This document shows, piece by piece, positions 20,524 through 29,409 of a DNA stretch of 64,000 nucleotides (the stretch's first letter is position 1; the number at the start of each line of letters is the position of its first letter). The notes below the pieces were generated by a model. The model made no database searches. It had not been told where the DNA came from and worked only from the letters and a program-made list of their open reading frames with translations. The stretch comes from Wenyingzhuangia gilva (GTDB lineage: Bacteria > Bacteroidota > Bacteroidia > Flavobacteriales > Flavobacteriaceae): assembly GCF_030519655.1 (NCBI RefSeq), contig NZ_JAUMIT010000002.1, forward strand, positions 1 through 64,000. The letters are read 5' to 3'. The translations under genes and the position numbers were made by a program.

Positions 20524-22245
20524 ATGAAAAATATATTTCCCATATTAGAATGGTTACCAAAATATTCTAAAGAAAAATTAAAAGCAGATATTATTGGTGG
20601 TTTAACAGTGGGAATTGTATTAATTCCGCAAGGAATTGCCTATGCTTTAATAGCAGGTTTACCTCCTATTTATGGTTTGTATAGTGCTTTGTTACCACAA
20701 ATAATGTATGTGATTTTTGGAACTTCACAACGTGTAGCTGTAGGACCTGTTGCTATGGATTCTTTAATTGTAGCTGCAGGTATTTCTACTTTGGCTGTGG
20801 CTGGAACAGAAGCCTATATTTCTTTAGCTATATTACTCGCTTTTATGGTGGGGCTTTTTCAGTTTGTATTAGGAATTGGGAAATTAGGGTTTATTGTTAA
20901 TTTTTTATCAAAACCTGTTATTAGTGGTTTTAGTTCAGGGGTTGCCTTAATGATTGGAGTGAATCAACTAAAAAATTTAACAGGAATTAACATTCCTAGA
21001 AGTAGCCACTTACAAGCGATTGTTTATTCCTTTTTTAAGAATGTTCAAGATTTAGAAATTCAAACATTTGTGGTAGGAGGAATTGCCATTGCAGTGTTGT
21101 TTACGGTTAAATCCATTAAAACCAAAATACCGGGACCTTTGTTGGTAGTGATATTAGGAATTTTGATTTTACATTTTTTTCATGATAGTTTATCACAGGT
21201 GAGTGTGTTAAAAGAAATTCCATCAGGATTACCTTCTTTTAAAATGCCAACGTTTACTTTTAAAATGATGGCAGATGTGTTTCCAATAGCCATTACTTTG
21301 GCAGTGATAGATTTTTTAGAAACCATTTCTATTGGAAAATCATTGGAACAAAGTACAGATGATACAATCATTCAACCCAATAAAGAACTGGTTGCTTTGG
21401 GAATGATGAATATGGTGGGAGCAATGTTTAAATCTTATCCAACAAAAGCAAGTTTTTCTAGATCGGCTGTAAATGATGAAGCAGGCTCTAAAACCGCATT
21501 AGCAGGGCTGTTTTCTGTAATGGTTATTGTTATTGTTCTACTCTTTTTAACCTCTTATTTTTATTACTTACCTAAGGCTGTTTTGGCAGCCATTATTATG
21601 GTTTCAATCATTAAATTATTGGATTACAAAGAAGCGATAAGACTATGGAGCTTGAATAAAAGTGATTTTTGGATGTTGGTTGCTACTTTTTCTGGAACAG
21701 TGTTTTTGGGAATAAAGGAAGGAATTGTAATAGGAGTTGTATTGTCTTTAATGATGTTAATTGCTAGAACATCAAGGCCACATGTAGCTGTTTTAGGAAG
21801 AATTCCAAATACAAATATTTTTAGAAATATAGATAGATTTGAAGCTGTAGAAGTTGATGATGAAATTTTAATTCTCCGATTTGATGCTCGTGTCTATTTT
21901 GCGAATGCCAATTATTTTAGCGAAGTATTACACACCAATGTAAAACGTAAAGGAGCTGCTCTAAAGCTGATTTTATTAGATTGTGAATGTATTAATGGAG
22001 TAGATAGCACAGCTATTCAAATGATAGATGCTGATATTGATTTTTATAAAGACAAAGGAATAGAAGTATTCTTTTCTAATGTAAAAGGACCTGTTAGAGA
22101 TATGCTTACCAAAAGCGGAATTGTTAATAAATTAGGACGTCAAAAATTCTTTATCAATAACAATGATGCTGTTACTTATTTTAAAACAGGTAAGTTAGAT
22201 AGAGATGAAGACTTGACCAATTATATTGGTCAAGCCAACATTTAA
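20524..22245 (+). CDS. SulP-family anion transporter with STAS domain
   Basis: 573-aa member of SLC26/SulP, inner-membrane carriers of sulfate, bicarbonate or other anions. The signature LKADIIGGLTVGIVLIPQGI with YALIAGLPPIYGLYSA lies near the N-terminus. About 10-12 hydrophobic segments follow to residue ~420. A cytoplasmic STAS domain covers ~440-550 (DRFEAVEVDDEILILRFDARVYFANA, LILLDCECINGVDSTAIQMI). Family names use sulfate permease, but the substrate cannot be fixed from sequence. It directly follows ruvB, a link of expression and not obviously of function. Confidence 0.93.
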   Translation: MKNIFPILEWLPKYSKEKLKADIIGGLTVGIVLIPQGIAYALIAGLPPIYGLYSALLPQIMYVIFGTSQRVAVGPVAMDSLIVAAGISTLAVAGTEAYISLAILLAFMVGLFQFVLGIGKLGFIVNFLSKPVISGFSSGVALMIGVNQLKNLTGINIPRSSHLQAIVYSFFKNVQDLEIQTFVVGGIAIAVLFTVKSIKTKIPGPLLVVILGILILHFFHDSLSQVSVLKEIPSGLPSFKMPTFTFKMMADVFPIAITLAVIDFLETISIGKSLEQSTDDTIIQPNKELVALGMMNMVGAMFKSYPTKASFSRSAVNDEAGSKTALAGLFSVMVIVIVLLFLTSYFYYLPKAVLAAIIMVSIIKLLDYKEAIRLWSLNKSDFWMLVATFSGTVFLGIKEGIVIGVVLSLMMLIARTSRPHVAVLGRIPNTNIFRNIDRFEAVEVDDEILILRFDARVYFANANYFSEVLHTNVKRKGAALKLILLDCECINGVDSTAIQMIDADIDFYKDKGIEVFFSNVKGPVRDMLTKSGIVNKLGRQKFFINNNDAVTYFKTGKLDRDEDLTNYIGQANI

Positions 22246-22250
22246 TATTT

Positions 22251-23744
22251 TTATGCTTGATGCATTGGAGATAATAAATCTGTTACTGTTTTTACAGGAT
22301 TAAAAGTTTCAATAGGTACTTCTACAAAAACAGTTAACCAATCTGCCATTCCACCATTCCATAAACCAGGTAATTCTAATCCTTTTACTGGTTTACCACC
22401 TACGCTTTTATCGGTTACAAAAACAGCATCATGATCTACAAATTGGGTTAAATCAAATTTATTTCCTTCAAAATCTCTTACAGAACAAACAATATCTACT
22501 GGGTTAAAGTGAGTAGATTGATATAAAATATCTAACTGTTCTTTGTTTGTTTTGTCTATTTGAGCACCTTCAATAATTTGTAAAGTAGATTCAGTACAAT
22601 TTTTCTTTACCCAAAAAGGACCACCACCGGCATCTCCTTGGTTTTTAATCATTCCACAAACTCTGATAGGTCTGTTTAAAAGATTGAATAAATATTCGGC
22701 ATTACAATTTTCATCAGTAACATTAATAAAAAAGTTTTCAATTAAGAAAAAACGAATCTCTTGAAGATTTAAATCGTCTGACTTTTCTTTAATTTGTTTT
22801 AAAAATTCGTGTATTTTTTCTTGTAATAATAATAATTTTCCACCAAGTATTTGTTTGTACTTAATGGTTTCTTCCATGTGATTTTGATGGCTTACATTGT
22901 CAATATTTTTAATAAAAACAATATCAGCATCTAAATCATTTAGGTTTTCTATTAAAGCACCATGTCCACCTGCTCTAAACACATAATTCCCATTCTCATC
23001 TTTAAAAGGGGTGTTGTCATAATTTACAGCTATGGTATCAGTGTTTGCTTTTTGTATGGAGAAAGTTATATTAAATTTGATATTAGAATTATCATAATTA
23101 CTTTCTAAATATTCTTTAACGGATTTTTTAAAATCATCAATAAAAAGAGGGCTAACGGTAAAATGAATGTTTACTGTTTGATCTTTGCTTACACAGTAAT
23201 GTACGCTTTCGTCAATTTGTTCTTCTAAAGCAGATTTGTTATCAATATCATATTGATGAAATCTAATCAATCCTTTAGGAGTATTTTGATAATTTAAATG
23301 TTCCTTGCTAAGGATGAAATTTAAAAAAGACAATTTATTAGTTAGGTTGTCTAACTTTTTAATTTTAGGGAAAACTTTGTTAAACTCAATAATAATATCC
23401 TTGTAAAAAGGGAATTTATGTAGGTTGTTAAAAAAATATTGAGACATAGCATTGTTTATCTTGGTTACGTAAAATTCAGATAACCCTTTAAACATCCTTG
23501 ATGCTAGTCCTGATGCTGGCGTAAATTTATAAATCACCAAATCTTGTTGTTTGATGTTGTAAATATTCATTAATTTACTTCTATCAATGCTGTCAATAAT
23601 TTTAATTCCATCATTAATAGTAGCAATTCTATCTAATTCTAAGGTTGGTGTTCCTTTTACAAATGCAATTAATTGTCTTGTTAATTTTTCATTAGATATT
23701 CCTCTTTTGTCAATTTCTTCCTTTAATTTTCTTTCTAGTCTCAT
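22251..23744 (-). CDS. DUF4301 family protein
   Basis: 497-aa cytoplasmic protein that I recognise as the Bacteroidota family DUF4301, of unknown function. Two segments resemble sugar-nucleotide transferases: FTPASGLASRMFKGL near residue 75, which recalls the Gly-rich nucleotide loop, and AGGHGALIENLNDLDADIVFIKNID near 255. Further conserved-looking stretches are MIKNQGDAGGGPFWVK and CSVRDFEGNKFDLTQFVDHDAVFVTDKS. A nucleotidyltransferase-like role is inference. It lies convergent to the SulP gene (5-bp gap) and 12 bp downstream of the GGGP synthase gene, with which it probably shares an mRNA. Confidence 0.8.
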   Translation of the reverse strand: MRLERKLKEEIDKRGISNEKLTRQLIAFVKGTPTLELDRIATINDGIKIIDSIDRSKLMNIYNIKQQDLVIYKFTPASGLASRMFKGLSEFYVTKINNAMSQYFFNNLHKFPFYKDIIIEFNKVFPKIKKLDNLTNKLSFLNFILSKEHLNYQNTPKGLIRFHQYDIDNKSALEEQIDESVHYCVSKDQTVNIHFTVSPLFIDDFKKSVKEYLESNYDNSNIKFNITFSIQKANTDTIAVNYDNTPFKDENGNYVFRAGGHGALIENLNDLDADIVFIKNIDNVSHQNHMEETIKYKQILGGKLLLLQEKIHEFLKQIKEKSDDLNLQEIRFFLIENFFINVTDENCNAEYLFNLLNRPIRVCGMIKNQGDAGGGPFWVKKNCTESTLQIIEGAQIDKTNKEQLDILYQSTHFNPVDIVCSVRDFEGNKFDLTQFVDHDAVFVTDKSVGGKPVKGLELPGLWNGGMADWLTVFVEVPIETFNPVKTVTDLLSPMHQA

Positions 23745-23756
23745 AACAGATTACGG

Positions 23757-24461
23757 TTAAAAAATATCATTTAGTTCAAATGCAGTTCCAATAACCACTA
23801 GGGTTGCTCCCGCTTTGTGAATTTCTTTAATTTTTTTTAGAGTTCTAATTCCTCCTCCTACAATAATAGGAATATTTAAGGAATTATATACTGCGTTAAC
23901 AACATCTTTTGCTACTGGTGTGCTTGCTCCACTTCCAGCTTCTAGATATAAAATTTTCTGTCCCATGTACTGTCCAGCAATTGAAGTGTTAACAATGTGT
24001 TCAATGTTTTGTTGACAAATAGGTTTGGTTTTAGAGACTTTAAGAGTACTACTCTCGGTTCCTCCATCAATTAAAAGGTACCCTGTTGGAATAATTTCTA
24101 AAGTACTTTTAGATAAAAAAGGAACTGCTTTAACTTGTTGATGAATTAAATATTCAGGATTGTCTCCAGAAATTAAATTCAAAAAAAGCAAAGCATCAGC
24201 ATAATTAGTTAAATGCGTATAGTTACCTGGGAAGAGAATTACAGGTTTAGTAATATGTTTTTGAATTTCTCTAGCAATCATTTCTGTTTGATTTTCACAA
24301 ACAGTACTACCACCTAAAAGCATATAATCTACTGGAGCATTGTTAATTCTATAACAAATGGTTTCTACATCAGCTAAAGAAACTTTATCAGGATCTACCA
24401 AAACTGCAATTAATTTTTTATTCTCTTTTTGAGCAGTTTGTAATGTTTTAAGCAAGTTCAT
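23757..24461 (-). CDS. Geranylgeranylglyceryl phosphate synthase family protein
   Basis: 234-aa TIM-barrel prenyltransferase of the PcrB/GGGPS family. In archaea GGGPS joins sn-glycerol-1-phosphate to geranylgeranyl diphosphate, the first ether bond of archaeal lipids. Bacteroidota carry a group that has the same activity in characterised members (established knowledge). Seen here: VLVDPDKVSLADVE at the N-terminus, MLLGGSTVCENQ, PVILFPGNY, YLEAGSGASTPVAKDVV, and IIVGGGIRTLKKIKEIHKAGATLVVIGTAFE, the phosphate-binding strands. It overlaps the PPTase gene by 14 bases (translational coupling likely). Glycerol-1-phosphate dehydrogenase is not in the window, so the lipid product is uncertain. Confidence 0.88.
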   Translation of the reverse strand: MNLLKTLQTAQKENKKLIAVLVDPDKVSLADVETICYRINNAPVDYMLLGGSTVCENQTEMIAREIQKHITKPVILFPGNYTHLTNYADALLFLNLISGDNPEYLIHQQVKAVPFLSKSTLEIIPTGYLLIDGGTESSTLKVSKTKPICQQNIEHIVNTSIAGQYMGQKILYLEAGSGASTPVAKDVVNAVYNSLNIPIIVGGGIRTLKKIKEIHKAGATLVVIGTAFELNDIF

Positions 24462-25074
24462 TGTTTGTAGTAGCTATGGCTAAAGAATAATTTTCTATTT
24501 GAAAAAAATAAATATCGCAATTTTGTTTTAATTCTGGAGTATTAATGTAGCCTTTGGCATTTAGTTGGTTCATTTTTAAAACTATTAAGTCATTTTTAAA
24601 ACTCATGCCTCCACAAGGGTGAATTTTAAACATAGCTTCTTTTCCTCCCCAAATAAAAGTTAATTGTTTGATATACTCCTTATCACTTAAATTATTTTGC
24701 TCTAAATCCGTAAAACGATGTTTGATGACTTTTATTTTGTCTCTATTTTTTTCAAGATCAATTCCTATACTTTCATTAGAAATAACAATTGCCGAAAAAT
24801 CATAAGAATGGGTAATAGAAATATGTTGATGATTTCTTAGTAAGGGTTTTCCAAATTCATTGTAAAATAAATCGTCATCATTAAGGTTGATGTGTTTTAA
24901 CAAATGTCTAATACTTAAAAATCCTTTTTGATGAGATTCTGATTTCATCAGATTTACTCTATTTAAACTGTTTTTAGATAAGTACATATCTCTTAAAACA
25001 TTAATGCTTTCAGTTATTTTCCAAACGTAAACTGTGGTGTTTGGGTTAATTTGGATTGTTTTAAATAAAGGCAT
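24448..25074 (-). CDS. 4'-phosphopantetheinyl transferase superfamily protein
   Basis: 208 aa, Sfp/AcpT-type. Transfers phosphopantetheine from CoA to a serine of carrier proteins. The motifs are [14 protein letters not shown] (P1/P2 region), [13 protein letters not shown] with the metal-binding D and E, and [18 protein letters not shown] (W-x-x-KEA). Length suits the Sfp type more than the ~120-aa AcpS type. The 3' end overlaps the GGGP synthase gene by 14 bases. The 5' end diverges from ahcY with a short shared spacer. No polyketide or peptide synthetase gene is in the window, so the target may be the fatty-acid ACP or a remote cluster. Confidence 0.88.
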   Translation of the reverse strand: MPLFKTIQINPNTTVYVWKITESINVLRDMYLSKNSLNRVNLMKSESHQKGFLSIRHLLKHINLNDDDLFYNEFGKPLLRNHQHISITHSYDFSAIVISNESIGIDLEKNRDKIKVIKHRFTDLEQNNLSDKEYIKQLTFIWGGKEAMFKIHPCGGMSFKNDLIVLKMNQLNAKGYINTPELKQNCDIYFFQIENYSLAIATTNNELA

Positions 25075-25094
25075 TTATTATAGTAAGGATTTCG

Positions 25095-25102
25095 TAAATT
25101 TG
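25095..25102 (+). promoter_or_regulatory. ahcY -7 box
   Basis: TAAATTTG, an exact TAnnTTTG match 27 bases before the ATG at 25130. It lies between the divergent PPTase start and ahcY and argues against the longer open frame beginning at 25034. Confidence 0.55.
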
Positions 25103-25129
25103 CAGTCTAAAAGCAACAAAGATAGTAAT

Positions 25130-26443
25130 ATGAGTTTAGAAACAACATACGTTCCTTATAAAGTAAAGGACATCTCGTTAGCAGAATGGGGTAGAAAAGA
25201 AATCCGTTTGGCAGAATCTGAAATGCCAGGATTAATGAGTATTAGAGAAGAGTACAAAGGTAAAAAGCCATTAGCAGGAGCAAGAATTGCAGGATGTTTG
25301 CATATGACAATCCAAACAGCTGTTTTAATTGAGACTTTGGTTGATTTAGGAGCCGATGTAACTTGGTCTTCTTGCAATATTTTTTCTACACAAGATCAGG
25401 CAGCAGCAGCTATTGCAGCTACAGGGGTTCCTGTTTATGCTTGGAAAGGTATGAACGAAGAGGAATTTGATTGGTGTATTGAACAAACTATTTTCTTTGG
25501 GGAAGATAGAAAACCATTGAACTTAATTTTAGACGATGGTGGAGATTTAACTAATATGGTATTAGATAAATATCCAGAATTGGTTTCTGGAATTAAAGGT
25601 TTATCAGAAGAAACAACTACAGGAGTTCACCGTTTAATTGAGCGTGTAAAGGCAGGTACATTGCCAATGCCAGCAATTAACGTAAATGATTCTGTAACAA
25701 AATCTAAGTTTGATAATAAATACGGATGTAAAGAATCTTTAGTAGATGCAATTCGTAGAGCAACAGATGTAATGATGGCTGGTAAAGTAGCTGTGGTTGC
25801 AGGATATGGAGATGTTGGTAAAGGTTCTGCTGCATCTTTAAGAGGAGCTGGAGCAAGAGTTATTGTTACAGAAATTGATCCTATTTGTGCTTTACAAGCA
25901 GCGATGGATGGTTTTGCTGTAAAGAAAATGGATGATGCCATTAAAGAGGCTGATATCGTAGTTACTACTACTGGTAACAAAGATATTATTGTAGGACGTC
26001 ATTTTGAAGCATTAAAAGACAAAGCTATTGTTTGTAATATTGGTCACTTTGATAATGAAATTGACATGGCTTGGTTGAATAAAAATTACGGAGCTTCTAA
26101 AGTAGAAATCAAACCTCAGGTAGATTTATACAATGTAAACGGAAATGATGTGATTATTTTGGCAGAAGGACGTTTGGTAAACTTAGGATGTGCAACAGGA
26201 CACCCAAGTTTTGTAATGTCTAATTCTTTTTCTAACCAAGTATTGGCTCAGTTAGAATTGTGGCAAAATGCTGATGCTTATGGGAATGATGTTTATACAT
26301 TACCAAAGCATTTAGATGAAAAAGTAGCTCGTTTACACCTAGCTAAAATTGGTGTTGAGTTGGATACTTTGTCAGAAGATCAAGCAAAATATATTGGAGT
26401 AGAGGTTGAAGGACCATACAAACCAGAATATTACAGATACTAA
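25130..26443 (+). CDS. ahcY: Adenosylhomocysteinase
   Basis: Hydrolyses S-adenosylhomocysteine to adenosine and homocysteine, clearing the product of methylation reactions; NAD-dependent and cytoplasmic. The start at 25130 gives [21 protein letters not shown] (437 aa), the usual N-terminus and length. The frame is open 32 codons further upstream, but that part would overlap the PPTase gene and lie before the -7 box. Motifs are [34 protein letters not shown], the NAD-binding loop [27 protein letters not shown] and the C-terminal [11 protein letters not shown] strong terminator follows. No SAH riboswitch is evident in the ~28-base leader. Confidence 0.97.
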   Translation: MSLETTYVPYKVKDISLAEWGRKEIRLAESEMPGLMSIREEYKGKKPLAGARIAGCLHMTIQTAVLIETLVDLGADVTWSSCNIFSTQDQAAAAIAATGVPVYAWKGMNEEEFDWCIEQTIFFGEDRKPLNLILDDGGDLTNMVLDKYPELVSGIKGLSEETTTGVHRLIERVKAGTLPMPAINVNDSVTKSKFDNKYGCKESLVDAIRRATDVMMAGKVAVVAGYGDVGKGSAASLRGAGARVIVTEIDPICALQAAMDGFAVKKMDDAIKEADIVVTTTGNKDIIVGRHFEALKDKAIVCNIGHFDNEIDMAWLNKNYGASKVEIKPQVDLYNVNGNDVIILAEGRLVNLGCATGHPSFVMSNSFSNQVLAQLELWQNADAYGNDVYTLPKHLDEKVARLHLAKIGVELDTLSEDQAKYIGVEVEGPYKPEYYRY

Positions 26444-26462
26444 AAATCTTGTATTTTTAAAC

Positions 26463-26493
26463 AAAAAAGCCTCACAATTGTGAGGCTTTTTTT
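26463..26493 (+). terminator. ahcY terminator
   Basis: Perfect palindrome AGCCTCACAATTGTGAGGCT (26468-26487) flanked by six A and seven T. Works for ahcY and may also serve transcripts from folK on the other strand. Confidence 0.92.
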
Positions 26494-26542
26494 ATGCTGA
26501 TAAATATGTGTCATGACTTTGCTAGATGACCATTGTTAAAGG

Positions 26543-26564
26543 TGTTCGAGCGTAGTCGAGAACT
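26543..26564. repeat. Solitary short TCGAG repeat
   Basis: TGTTCGAGCGTAGTCGAGAACT has the same outer boxes (TTCGAG ... TCGAGAAC) as the dense repeats at 60914-61774, with a very short core CGTAG. It sits in the ahcY-folK convergent spacer. Confidence 0.5.
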
Positions 26565-26587
26565 TAAATTTATCAATTATGTTTTAC

Positions 26588-27094
26588 TTAGTTGATAGGA
26601 GTTAATTGATGTTTTGTTCTAGTAATTTCACTTTTATCATCACATTCATCAAACAAGGTTTCTAAAGTTTTGTTAAGAATTGGGTGATTAAAATTAGAAA
26701 CAATTTCAATCAACGGAATCAATACAAAATTACGGTCTTGCATTCTTGGATGTGGAATGGTTAAGTTTTCAGTATTGATAATTTCATCATTAAAAAATAT
26801 GATATCAATATCTAAAGGTCTTGCCTGGTAACCTAAATCTCCAACATTTCTAGTTCTTCCTAATTCAGATTCAAAAGTCAATAAAGAACCAATTAATTCG
26901 TTTGCTGTTAAAGAAGTTTCTAGCGTAAGTGCAATATTAAAAAAATCATCACTCTTAAATCCCCAAGGAGGTGTTTGGTATACAGAAGATATTTTTAAAA
27001 TCTTTCCTAAAGTGGAAATTTTTTTAATAGCATCGTTTAGGTTTTCTAGTTTGTTTCCTAAATTAGTTCCTAAAGATAAATGGGCAATGTTCAT
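26588..27094 (-). CDS. folK: Hydroxymethyldihydropteridine pyrophosphokinase (HPPK)
   Basis: Transfers pyrophosphate from ATP to 6-hydroxymethyl-7,8-dihydropterin in folate synthesis. 168 aa, normal length. LSLGTNLGNKLENLNDAI is at the N-terminus. The HPPK signature RPLDIDIIFFNDEIINTENL, followed by IPHPRMQDRNFVLIPLIEI, holds the two metal-binding aspartates. It stands alone on this strand, divergent from sppA with 62 bp to the sppA start. folP and folB are not in the window. Confidence 0.95.
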   Translation of the reverse strand: MNIAHLSLGTNLGNKLENLNDAIKKISTLGKILKISSVYQTPPWGFKSDDFFNIALTLETSLTANELIGSLLTFESELGRTRNVGDLGYQARPLDIDIIFFNDEIINTENLTIPHPRMQDRNFVLIPLIEIVSNFNHPILNKTLETLFDECDDKSEITRTKHQLTPIN

Positions 27095-27126
27095 TAGTGT
27101 ATCTCTCTTTTGGCAAAGAAATCATT

Positions 27127-27134
27127 TATATTTG
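27127..27134 (+). promoter_or_regulatory. sppA -7 box
   Basis: TATATTTG, an exact TAnnTTTG match 22 bases before the ATG at 27157. It lies inside the longer open frame (from 27097) and so favours the shorter start. Confidence 0.55.
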
Positions 27135-27156
27135 TTTTAATAAAAAAAATCAGAGC

Positions 27157-28887
27157 ATGAATTTTATAAAAAGTGTATTGTCATCATTATTAGCTATTTG
27201 GATAACCATTGTTGTTTTTGTTGTAGTTGCAGTTGGAGTAGTGGTTTCTTTAAGTAATGACATGGTAAAAGAGGTAAAACCTAACTCAGTTTTAGAAATT
27301 GATTTACATGGAGAAATTAATGATTACAGTCCTTTTGGAATAGATCCTGTTACAGAAATGTTAGGAATTACAGAACAAACTATTGGTTTTAATAATTTAT
27401 GTAAGGCTATTGAAAAAGCAACTTATGATGATGATATCAAAGGAATTAGTTTAAAAAATATTCCAGAAAACATGGGCTTGGCTCAATTAACTGCTTTGAG
27501 AAAAATGTTACAAACGTTTAAAGGTAAAGATAAATTTATCTACGCATTTAATGATACATATTCTCAAAAACAATATTATTTAAGTTCTGTGGCCGATATG
27601 GTTGCTATTTCTCCCTTAGGATATGTAGAGTTAAAAGGATTACATTCTGAAGTGATGTTTTATAAAGATTTTCAAGAAAAATATGGAGTAAAAATGGAGG
27701 TCATCAGACATGGGAAATATAAAAGCGCTGTTGAGCCTTTTATAGCCAACGAAATGAGTGATGCCAATAGAGAACAAATTAGCGAATTAATTAAAAGTGT
27801 TTGGAGTGAAGTTAGTAAAGAAATAGCAGTTTCTAGAAATATTAATGTAGATGAGGCGGTTAATAAAATGTATGGTCAATCTTCACAAATGTCATTAGAA
27901 CATGGATTGGTTGATAATTATATGTATGCGGATGAATATGATAATTATATCAAAGGAAGATTAGATACGGAAGAACTTGAAAAAGTATCTATTTTGGATT
28001 ATATGAGTAATTTATCTTTATTGAACTTAGTTGAAGAAAAAAATAAAATAGCTGTTATTTATGCTCAAGGAGAAATTCAATATGGACAAGGAGATATCAA
28101 TATCATTGGTCAGAAAAAAATGATTGAAGCTTTAGAAGATGCAGCTAAAGATAAGGAGGTAAAAGCAATTGTTTTTAGAGTAAATTCTCCTGGGGGTAGT
28201 GCTATGGCTTCTGATTTAATTTGGAATGCAGTTGAAAAAGCCAAAACAGAAAAGCCAGTAATTGTTTCTATGGGTAATTATGCAGCTTCAGGTGGGTATT
28301 ATATTGCTTGTGGTGCTGATAGAATTTTTGCTGAACCAACTACTATTACGGGGTCTATTGGAGTGTTTGGAATGTTACCCAATGCAGCAGAATTGGCAAA
28401 AGAAATTGGGGTGAATTCAGAAGTAGTAAGTACACATAATAACGGAGCGTATTATAGTGTGGTAAAACCTGTCGATGATCGTTATAAAAAGGTGATAAAA
28501 GGAGGAATTGAAAATATTTATGATGAATTTCTACAGCGTGTTTCACAAGGCCGAAATATGACAGTAGAAGAAGTTGATGCGATTGCACAGGGTAGAGTTT
28601 GGACAGGAGTAAAGGCTTTAGAAATTGGTTTGGTTGATGAAATTGGTGGTTTAGATGCAGCCATAAGCTATGCAGCAAATTTGGTTGATGCTAAAGATTA
28701 TAGTTTAAAAGAAATGCCAACATATGATATGGACTTTAAAGAAATGTTTAATTTAAATCCGTTTGCAAAAAGTAATATCAATGGATTGTTGTCTCAATAC
28801 AATTTACAATGGTTAGCTAACACCAAGGAGTTAATGGAGGCTAAAGGAATTCAGGCAAGAATCCCTTTTCAAATGAATATTGAGTAA
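27157..28887 (+). CDS. sppA: Signal peptide peptidase SppA, 67K type
   Basis: Membrane-bound serine protease that degrades cleaved signal peptides. With the start at 27157 the protein is 576 aa and begins with a membrane anchor (MNFIKSVLSSLLAIWITIVV...VVVS). The 67K form has two peptidase-S49 halves. The catalytic lysine is K189 in RHGKYKSAVEPF in the first half, and the nucleophile is S378 in NYAASGGYYIAC in the second, spaced as in E. coli SppA. A GNAT gene follows after 3 bases, probably on the same mRNA. Confidence 0.94.
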   Translation: MNFIKSVLSSLLAIWITIVVFVVVAVGVVVSLSNDMVKEVKPNSVLEIDLHGEINDYSPFGIDPVTEMLGITEQTIGFNNLCKAIEKATYDDDIKGISLKNIPENMGLAQLTALRKMLQTFKGKDKFIYAFNDTYSQKQYYLSSVADMVAISPLGYVELKGLHSEVMFYKDFQEKYGVKMEVIRHGKYKSAVEPFIANEMSDANREQISELIKSVWSEVSKEIAVSRNINVDEAVNKMYGQSSQMSLEHGLVDNYMYADEYDNYIKGRLDTEELEKVSILDYMSNLSLLNLVEEKNKIAVIYAQGEIQYGQGDINIIGQKKMIEALEDAAKDKEVKAIVFRVNSPGGSAMASDLIWNAVEKAKTEKPVIVSMGNYAASGGYYIACGADRIFAEPTTITGSIGVFGMLPNAAELAKEIGVNSEVVSTHNNGAYYSVVKPVDDRYKKVIKGGIENIYDEFLQRVSQGRNMTVEEVDAIAQGRVWTGVKALEIGLVDEIGGLDAAISYAANLVDAKDYSLKEMPTYDMDFKEMFNLNPFAKSNINGLLSQYNLQWLANTKELMEAKGIQARIPFQMNIE

Positions 28888-28890
28888 TTG

Positions 28891-29340
28891 ATGATTGAGT
28901 TAAAAAGAACCAATTCTGATCACTCAGATTTTAAAAAATTGGTAAAAGAGTTAGATCTTGATTTAAAAAGTTTTTATAAAGAAGAATTGTCTTTTTATAA
29001 CGAACTGAATGATATCGAAAAAATAAAATATGTAGTTGTTGCCTACGAACAAAATACTCCTGTTGGTTGTGGAGGCATTAAGGAATACGTTAAAGATGTT
29101 GTGGAGGTGAAACGAATGTATGTTCCACCAACAAATCGTGGAAAAGGAATTGCTTCAATGGTTTTAACGGAGTTAGAAAACTGGAGTAAAGAACTTGAGT
29201 TTAAAAAATGTGTGTTAGAAACGCTGAAAGAAAAAGATACTGCAATTAAGTTTTACGAAAAGAACAATTATAATGTGATTCCAAATTTTGGAGCTTATGT
29301 AAAAGCAGAAAATAGTATTTGTTTTGAGAAAATATTATAA
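28891..29340 (+). CDS. GNAT family N-acetyltransferase
   Basis: 149 aa. GCN5-related acetyltransferase fold. Motif A is VEVKRMYVPPTNRGKGIASMVL, with the acetyl-CoA-binding R-x-x-G-x-A pattern. The later strand KCVLETLKEKDTAIKFYEKNNY is motif B-like. The acceptor is unknown. I prefer the ATG at 28891 to the in-frame TTG at 28888, which abuts the sppA stop. It is the last gene of the sppA unit; a decayed repeat follows it. Confidence 0.85.
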   Translation: MIELKRTNSDHSDFKKLVKELDLDLKSFYKEELSFYNELNDIEKIKYVVVAYEQNTPVGCGGIKEYVKDVVEVKRMYVPPTNRGKGIASMVLTELENWSKELEFKKCVLETLKEKDTAIKFYEKNNYNVIPNFGAYVKAENSICFEKIL

Positions 29341-29351
29341 GAGGTAAAATA

Positions 29352-29404
29352 CTCAGTTCTCTAATGCGCTCGTGCACCTTAGAGTCATCGATCGGAGTCG
29401 AGAT
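29352..29404. repeat. Decayed TCGA-rich intergenic repeat
   Basis: The GNAT-rnz spacer holds AGTTCTCTAATGCGCTCGTGC and TCATCGATCGGAGTCGAGATG. These strings resemble the box ends of the repeats near 61 kb on both strands but are degenerate. Reported as a probable remnant. Confidence 0.35.
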
Positions 29405-29409
29405 GTTTT

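Noticed and set aside
25034-25129. 32-codon N-terminal extension of ahcY
   Set aside because: It overlaps the divergent PPTase gene and lies before and across the -7 box at 25095; family proteins start at the later Met.
25103-25129. SAH riboswitch before ahcY
   Set aside because: The leader after the -7 box is under 30 bases, too short for a riboswitch.
27097-27156. 20-codon N-terminal extension of sppA
   Set aside because: Contains the -7 box and gives a non-hydrophobic lead before the membrane anchor; the Met at 27157 is better.
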